Assembly: GCF_028714215.1 (NCBI RefSeq)
Contig: NZ_JAQTMS010000001.1
Coordinates: 151,949 to 215,948 of the forward strand
Source: Rhodoferax sp.
GTDB lineage: Bacteria; Pseudomonadota; Gammaproteobacteria; Burkholderiales; Burkholderiaceae_C
Length of the DNA stretch: 64,000 nucleotides
Direction: 5' to 3'
The notes under the pieces are model-generated. The model was given only the letters and a program-made list of their open reading frames with translations. It had not been told where the DNA came from and did not search any database. This document shows, in pieces, positions 60,197 to 64,000 of this stretch. The translations under genes were made by a program, and so were the position numbers. How positions within the stretch are numbered: the first letter of the stretch is position 1; each line of letters starts with the position of its first letter.

Positions 60197-61123
60197 ATGC
60201 CAGACCCATTTAACTTGCTGTCGCCGCAGCCGGGTGCTCCCGCCCACGCATTGCCCAAGCGCTCCGGCGTGGGCCTGAAGCCGGAACATTTCCGGGAGAT
60301 TCTGGAAACCCAACCCGACATCGGTTTCTTCGAAGTCCACGCCGAGAACTACATGGTGGCGGGCGGTCCCTTCCACCATTACCTGGGCCGCATCCGCGAG
60401 CGCTATCCGCTCTCGATCCATGGCGTGGCGCTGTCCATCGGCGCCGATGCGCCGCTGAGCCGCAGCCATCTGGATGCGCTGGCCGCTTTGCTGCAGCGCT
60501 ACCAGCCGCAATCCTTTTCCGAACATCTGGCCTGGTCCACCCACAGCGATGTTTTTTTGAACGATTTGCTGCCGCTGCCCTACACCGCCGCCACCTTGCA
60601 GCGCGTCTGCGAGCACATCGACCAGGTGCAGTCGCACCTGAAACGCCGCATGCTGCTGGAGAACCCCGCCACCTACGTCGAGTTTGCCGAATCAATCATG
60701 GACGAGGCGACGTTTCTCAGCGAGGTGGTGCGCCGCACCGGCTGTGGCCTGCTGCTGGACGTGAACAACGTCTACGTTTGCAGCGTCAACCACCGGCGCG
60801 ACGCACGGGCCTACATCCGGTCCCTGCCCCTGTCCGAGGTCGGCGAAATACATCTGGCGGGCTTTGCTCGCCAGCAGGACAGCCTGGGCGATGACTTGTT
60901 GATCGACAGCCATGGCTCGCCGGTGGCCCAGGCGGTATGGGACTTGTATGCCTTCACACTGAACCTGACCGGCGCCGTGGCCACCTTGATCGAACGCGAC
61001 AACGACGTGCCGCCTTGGCCCGTGCTGTTCGCCGAGGCCCAACTGGCCGAGCGGCAGTTGCGTGCCCTGCCAAGCGGCGCCGCGCATGAGCCCGTGGCTG
61101 ACCGGGTGGAGCTTGCCGCATGA
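60197..61123 (+). CDS. bufB: DUF692 multinuclear non-haem iron enzyme (MNIO, BufB-like)
   Basis: A 308-residue TIM-barrel enzyme of the DUF692/MNIO family. Metal and substrate motifs: [57 protein letters not shown] and [10 protein letters not shown]. The conserved His, Glu, Asp and Asn residues bind two or three irons. BufB-type enzymes modify precursor cysteines using O2. It begins 30 bases after bufA and overlaps the partner gene at the stop (ATGA). Confidence 0.92.
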   Translation: MPDPFNLLSPQPGAPAHALPKRSGVGLKPEHFREILETQPDIGFFEVHAENYMVAGGPFHHYLGRIRERYPLSIHGVALSIGADAPLSRSHLDALAALLQRYQPQSFSEHLAWSTHSDVFLNDLLPLPYTAATLQRVCEHIDQVQSHLKRRMLLENPATYVEFAESIMDEATFLSEVVRRTGCGLLLDVNNVYVCSVNHRRDARAYIRSLPLSEVGEIHLAGFARQQDSLGDDLLIDSHGSPVAQAVWDLYAFTLNLTGAVATLIERDNDVPPWPVLFAEAQLAERQLRALPSGAAHEPVADRVELAA

Positions 61124-61893
61124 TGGGCCAGACCGCCTTTGTCCAGGCCTTGTTCGATCCCCGACTGGCCTGCCCCAGCGGCCTGAAGACCTGGAACGGC
61201 TCCGACCCCGAGACCCGCTTCGCGGTCTACCGCAACAATGTGGTGGTGTCCTTGATAGACGCGCTGGCCGATACTTTTCCGGTGCTGCAGGAACTGGTGG
61301 GCGAGGAATTTTTCCGCGCCATGGCCGGGGTTTTTGTTCGCGCCCAGCCGCCGCGCTCGCGCCTGATGGCGTATTACGGCGAAGCGTTCCCGGACTTTGT
61401 AGCCTCCTTCGCCCCGGCCGCCTCGCTGCCTTATCTGGCCGACGTGGCGCGCCTGGAAATGGCCTGGGTGCAGGCTTACCACGCCGCCGATGTGCCGCCT
61501 TTGGAGCCTGAAGCCCTGCCGGCCGCGCTGGCCGACCCGCAACAACTCATGTCCTTGCGGCTGAGCCTGCACCCTTCAGTGCAGGTAATCGAATCGGCGT
61601 TCGCCATTTTTTCGCTGTGGGCGGCGCACCAGGGTGCCTTGTCCATTTCCGCGGTCGATCCTGCGCTGGCACAGACGGCACTGGTTTTCAGGAACGGACT
61701 GGACGTGCAAGTACTTGAAATTGGCGCCGGGGCCGGACAGTTTGTCAAAGCTCTGCAACAGGGCCAAGCGCTGCTCATGGCAGCGCAAGCCGCCAGCGAC
61801 GCAGATCAGGCGTTCGATCTGGCCGACGCGCTGGCCTTGCTGATCCGCTGGCAGCTCATCACCCGCCTCACTCCCGGAGACACAACACCATGA
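61120..61893 (+). CDS. bufC: DUF2063-domain partner protein (BufC-like)
   Basis: A 257-residue protein with the DUF2063 N-terminal domain ([52 protein letters not shown]), which acts as precursor-binding partner of the MNIO enzyme. The C-terminal half (about aa 140-257, [20 protein letters not shown]) is the second, more variable domain. It overlaps bufB (ATGA) and the DoxX gene (ATGA), so all four are one transcript. Confidence 0.92.
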   Translation: MMGQTAFVQALFDPRLACPSGLKTWNGSDPETRFAVYRNNVVVSLIDALADTFPVLQELVGEEFFRAMAGVFVRAQPPRSRLMAYYGEAFPDFVASFAPAASLPYLADVARLEMAWVQAYHAADVPPLEPEALPAALADPQQLMSLRLSLHPSVQVIESAFAIFSLWAAHQGALSISAVDPALAQTALVFRNGLDVQVLEIGAGAGQFVKALQQGQALLMAAQAASDADQAFDLADALALLIRWQLITRLTPGDTTP

Positions 61894-62417
61894 TGGCAAA
61901 AACCAATCAACTGCCGGCACTTGCCACCAGCCAGACGCTATCGGCACCCGCTCTGCTGCGTCGCTTTATCGTCATCTGCCAGCACATCCCTCATTCCCTG
62001 GTCGCGCTGCTGGCCCGCTTCTCGATTGCCGCGGTGTTCTGGAAGTCCGGCGAAACCAAGATCCAGGGCTTCGCGTTCGACATCGTGAATAGGGAGTTCA
62101 CCGTCGGCTGGCCGCGCCTGTCGGATTCGGTAGTTGGACTGTTCAAGGAGGAATACCACCTGCCCTTCATCGCCCCTGAAATCGCGGCGCCGATGGCAGC
62201 TCTCGCGGAACACTTTTTCCCCGTCATGCTTTTGCTGGGGCTGGCCACCCGCCTGTCCGCCCTGGCCTTGCTGGGCATGACGCTCACCATCCAGCTCTTC
62301 GTCTATCCGGATGCCTACCCCACCCACGGCACCTGGGCCGCCGTGCTCCTGTACCTGTTGGCGCAGGGTCCCGGCAAACTGTCGCTGGACCACTGGATCG
62401 CGCAACGCTATCGCTGA
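61890..62417 (+). CDS. DoxX-family membrane protein
   Basis: A 175-residue DoxX membrane protein with four helices (LVALLARFSIAAVFWKSG, MAALAEHFFPVMLLLGLATRL, ALALLGMTLTIQLFV, WAAVLLYLLAQGPG). The KSGETKIQGF and HGTWAA marks are typical. DoxX proteins are common last genes of DUF2282/DUF692/DUF2063 operons; their biochemical role is not settled, but some form thiol or quinone-linked oxidoreductase complexes. The start overlaps bufC. Confidence 0.9.
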   Translation: MMAKTNQLPALATSQTLSAPALLRRFIVICQHIPHSLVALLARFSIAAVFWKSGETKIQGFAFDIVNREFTVGWPRLSDSVVGLFKEEYHLPFIAPEIAAPMAALAEHFFPVMLLLGLATRLSALALLGMTLTIQLFVYPDAYPTHGTWAAVLLYLLAQGPGKLSLDHWIAQRYR

Positions 62418-62456
62418 GCCGACGCCACGGCCCGCGCCGACGCGCGAGTCAGCGAT

Positions 62457-62852
62457 TCAGGCCGAACAATTCAACATCCACTGCACGCCAAAGCGGTCGG
62501 TCAGCTTGCCGTAGTAGTCGCCCCAAGGCTGAATGCCCAGCGGTGTCGTGACCTTGCCACCCTCGGCCAGCAAGCCGAAAAGCTGCGCCGTGCGTTCCCG
62601 CTCCCGCAGCATCAGGATGTGCGCCGAGCCCCGCATCGGTTCGGCATCATCGTTATCCGAGGCATAAAAGAGCACGCCCGGCCCTTCGAACCTGGCGTGC
62701 ATGATCTTGCCGCGCAGTGCCTCGCTTTTTACCGGCATGCCGCCAACGCCGTAGCGCAGCGCCTCAACGACTTTGCCAAGGCCGCACTGGGTATAGAACG
62801 CCAGCGCCGGCTCGCAACTGGTGGTGAAGAAAAGATAGTTTGACAATTGCAT
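62457..62852 (-). CDS. VOC-family protein (glyoxalase/bleomycin-resistance fold)
   Basis: A 131-residue VOC protein of the PhnB-like type, with MQLSNYLFFTTSCEPALAFYTQCGLGKV at the start and DYYGKLTDRFGVQWMLNC at the end. No metal-ligand set is clear. It is convergent with the DoxX gene, the stops being 40 bases apart. Function unknown. Confidence 0.85.
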   Translation of the reverse strand: MQLSNYLFFTTSCEPALAFYTQCGLGKVVEALRYGVGGMPVKSEALRGKIMHARFEGPGVLFYASDNDDAEPMRGSAHILMLRERERTAQLFGLLAEGGKVTTPLGIQPWGDYYGKLTDRFGVQWMLNCSA

Positions 62853-62981
62853 GATGGATGTTCCTGGTGAGATCCGAAATTCAGGACACCGTTCCAGCCA
62901 AGTCTGCCTGATGCAGATTGCTTTCGCAAGTCAGGAACCAAGGCGCAGGCGTGTGGGGGTCGGTGGTTTGCGTTGGTAGCA

Positions 62982-63093
62982 CACCAACCCTGCTTGAAAG
63001 ATCAGGTTGGTGGGGCGCTCAGCGCAGCGGCATAAAGGAGGAGACCGAAGGTCGGGGGACAGCCGCGGAGCTGAGTGCCCCAGCAGCCTGATC
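62982..63093. repeat. structured inverted-repeat element
   Basis: A long inverted repeat pairs GATCAGG...GGGGCGCTCAGC (63000-63023) with GCTGAGTGCCCC...CCTGATC (63070-63093). Inside are GCGGC/GCCGC and GACC-GAA-GGTC stems. Overlapping its 5' arm, CACCAACC (62982-62989) can pair with GGTTGGTG (63005-63012), excluding part of the outer stem. It lies in a 408-base region between two genes (62853-63260) that has no gene. Confidence 0.6.
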
Positions 63094-63200
63094 CACCCGA
63101 ATCACTGAACGGGCTCTGGCATGTCATCATTTCGAGAAGAATGCATGAGTGCGATCAAGTAGCGCGCCAACCAAATTCATGACCGTTCAAGTCACCACAG

Positions 63201-63237
63201 TTGATTGATCAGGAATTTGTTGTATGATGACGGTCAT
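63201..63237 (+). promoter_or_regulatory. promoter with overlapping operator for the TetR gene
   Basis: TTGATT (63201-63206), 16 bases, TATGAT (63223-63228) is a good sigma-70 promoter. The palindrome ATGAC-G-GTCAT (63227-63237) overlaps its -10 box, so the TetR protein may repress itself here. The start codon is 24 bases further. Confidence 0.6.
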
Positions 63238-63260
63238 ATAAAACAATATCGACACTCGCC

Positions 63261-63851
63261 ATGCGCTATCCCGCCGAGCAGAAAGCACAGACACATCAGC
63301 AGATCGTGGAACTGGCCGCGCGGGAATTTCGCAGCAAGGGCTTGCAGGGGATTGGCATCGCCAATCTGATGGCGCAGGTGGGTCTGACGCACGGCGGTTT
63401 CTATGCCCATTTCAAGGATCGTGACGCGCTGGTGGAAGAGGCGGCGGTCTGTGCCGCGGAACAAAGCTTTCAGCAGCTGATGGACGCGGCGGATGGTGCC
63501 CCGCCCGGCGCTGAAGTTGCTGCGATGCTGGACTATTACCTGAGTCCCGAACACCGCGACGAGCCAGGCCAGGGCTGCGTGCTGCCGGCGCTGGCGGCGG
63601 AGATCGCCGGGCAACCCGACCCGGTGCGAAAAGCCTTCACCAAGTCGCTGAGGGCGAACGTGGGAAAAATGGCCAGGTACATGCCGGGGAATGACGAAAA
63701 GACCCGATTGACACGGGCCATGGCGCTGATTTCCGGCATGGCCGGCGGCGTCCTGGTGGCACGCGCTATCAGCGACCCAAAGCTCAGCTCCATGCTGCTC
63801 GAATCGGTTCGCACACAGTTGTTGAATTTGCATGGCACATGGTGCAACTGA
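63261..63851 (+). CDS. TetR-family transcriptional regulator
   Basis: A 196-residue regulator. The helix-turn-helix is IANLMAQVGLTHGGFYAHFKDRDALVEEA (about aa 33-61), and the body (LDYYLSPEHRDEPGQGCVLPALAAEI) is like the YcdC/AcrR-type regulators that control efflux or aldehyde genes. The target gene is not in the window. The stop at 63851 is followed by a T-run and hairpins. Confidence 0.92.
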   Translation: MRYPAEQKAQTHQQIVELAAREFRSKGLQGIGIANLMAQVGLTHGGFYAHFKDRDALVEEAAVCAAEQSFQQLMDAADGAPPGAEVAAMLDYYLSPEHRDEPGQGCVLPALAAEIAGQPDPVRKAFTKSLRANVGKMARYMPGNDEKTRLTRAMALISGMAGGVLVARAISDPKLSSMLLESVRTQLLNLHGTWCN

Positions 63852-63883
63852 GAGCGCCGCCTTTTTTTTGAATTAGTAACCAT

Positions 63884-63905
63884 CCCCCGGCAAAGCCGGG
63901 GGCTT
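63884..63905 (+). terminator. hairpin with short T-tract after TetR gene
   Basis: CCCCCGGC-AAA-GCCGGGGG (63884-63902) is followed by CTTT, a terminator-like arrangement 32 bases after the TetR stop. Confidence 0.55.
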
Positions 63906-63916
63906 TCAAATTGTGA

Positions 63917-63983
63917 GCCGCTCAAAGCGGCAAAACGGGGTCGCTAACGCGGCCCCAACCCTTGGTGCCACCGTTTCGGTGGC
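63917..63983 (+). repeat. three further tandem hairpins
   Basis: Immediately after the terminator-like hairpin come GCCGC-TCAAA-GCGGC (63917-63931), GGGGTCGC-TAAC-GCGGCCCC (63937-63956) and GCCACCG-TTT-CGGTGGC (63967-63983). No gene is seen to the window end. Such hairpin strings can mark the ends of transposable or REP-like units. Confidence 0.5.
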
Positions 63984-64000
63984 CGTTTATCTCCACAGCC

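Noticed and set aside
1..64000. CRISPR arrays, rRNA genes, prophage structural genes, full integrases
   Set aside because: I looked for regularly spaced repeats, rRNA signatures and phage or tyrosine-recombinase motifs and saw none apart from the IS1182 fragment.

Overview
The window looks like a chromosomal segment of a GC-rich betaproteobacterium, most likely family Comamonadaceae (Rhodoferax/Polaromonas-like). This is inferred from the truA-trpF-trpB-trpA-accD gene order, a Bug-type tricarboxylate-transporter binding protein, the style of the protein sequences and many ATGA-coupled operons. No database search was possible, so the genus is a guess.

Layout. 1-17258 is mostly core: truA (partial), trpFBA, accD, a YggT-type membrane protein, lysS, a YgjP-like metallopeptidase, a cytochrome c4-like protein, then a MoxR ATPase and its VWA partner separated by an acetyltransferase and a vapBC toxin-antitoxin pair, and tamA-tamB. 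17312-21550 is an accessory islet with a WD/BNR-like propeller lipoprotein and a MalM-like lipoprotein, bounded by two 327-bp copies of the tamB 3' end plus the first 18 bases of a tRNA-Arg gene. The complete tRNA lies at 21860-21934. 22064-26414 holds an AAA/DUF4143 ATPase and a TetR-Bug-carboxylesterase operon. 26442-29982 is an MdlAB-like heterodimeric ABC exporter. 30056-33558 is accessory: a DUF4386 membrane protein, a decayed toxin-antitoxin pair and two HEPN/Abi-like genes, with a repeated leader sequence.

33677-46639 is read on the minus strand: a Met-rich periplasmic protein, tag, a propeller-GGDEF sensor, then a long run of genes. Read in transcription order, that run encodes an ArsS/rSAM-SeCys-type radical SAM protein, a TVP38-disulfide-reductase fusion, two rSAM-associated transferases, a PhnD-PhnE-PhnC-like importer, and a phosphoesterase-like protein. 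46745-50772 has a HAD phosphatase, a LysR/SRPBCC divergent pair, a DUF4148 protein, an ECF sigma factor with a zf-HC2 anti-sigma factor, and a DUF427 protein. 50869-54727 is a second accessory islet (thioesterase, TetR, tautomerase, DUF1993, glyoxalase, IS1182 remnant). It is again bounded by direct repeats, here about 109 bp from the 3' end of egtB.

54737-59342 carries egtB-egtD (ergothioneine synthesis), a hydrolase, an AhpD-like protein and an AraC regulator. 59455-62417 has glutaredoxin and a bufferin-type RiPP operon (DUF2282 precursor, DUF692/MNIO enzyme, DUF2063 partner, DoxX). A VOC protein, a structured inverted-repeat element, a TetR gene and four tandem hairpins close the window.

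Two threads stand out. First, three accessory islets have the same build: new genes lie between an intact host gene end (or leader) and a second partial copy of it. Second, stress and metal functions cluster on the right: the ECF sigma gene and the bufferin operon have similar upstream promoter-like motifs (TGTAAG-N16/17-CGAC), and ergothioneine, glutaredoxin, AhpD-like and bufferin genes sit within 10 kb of them.
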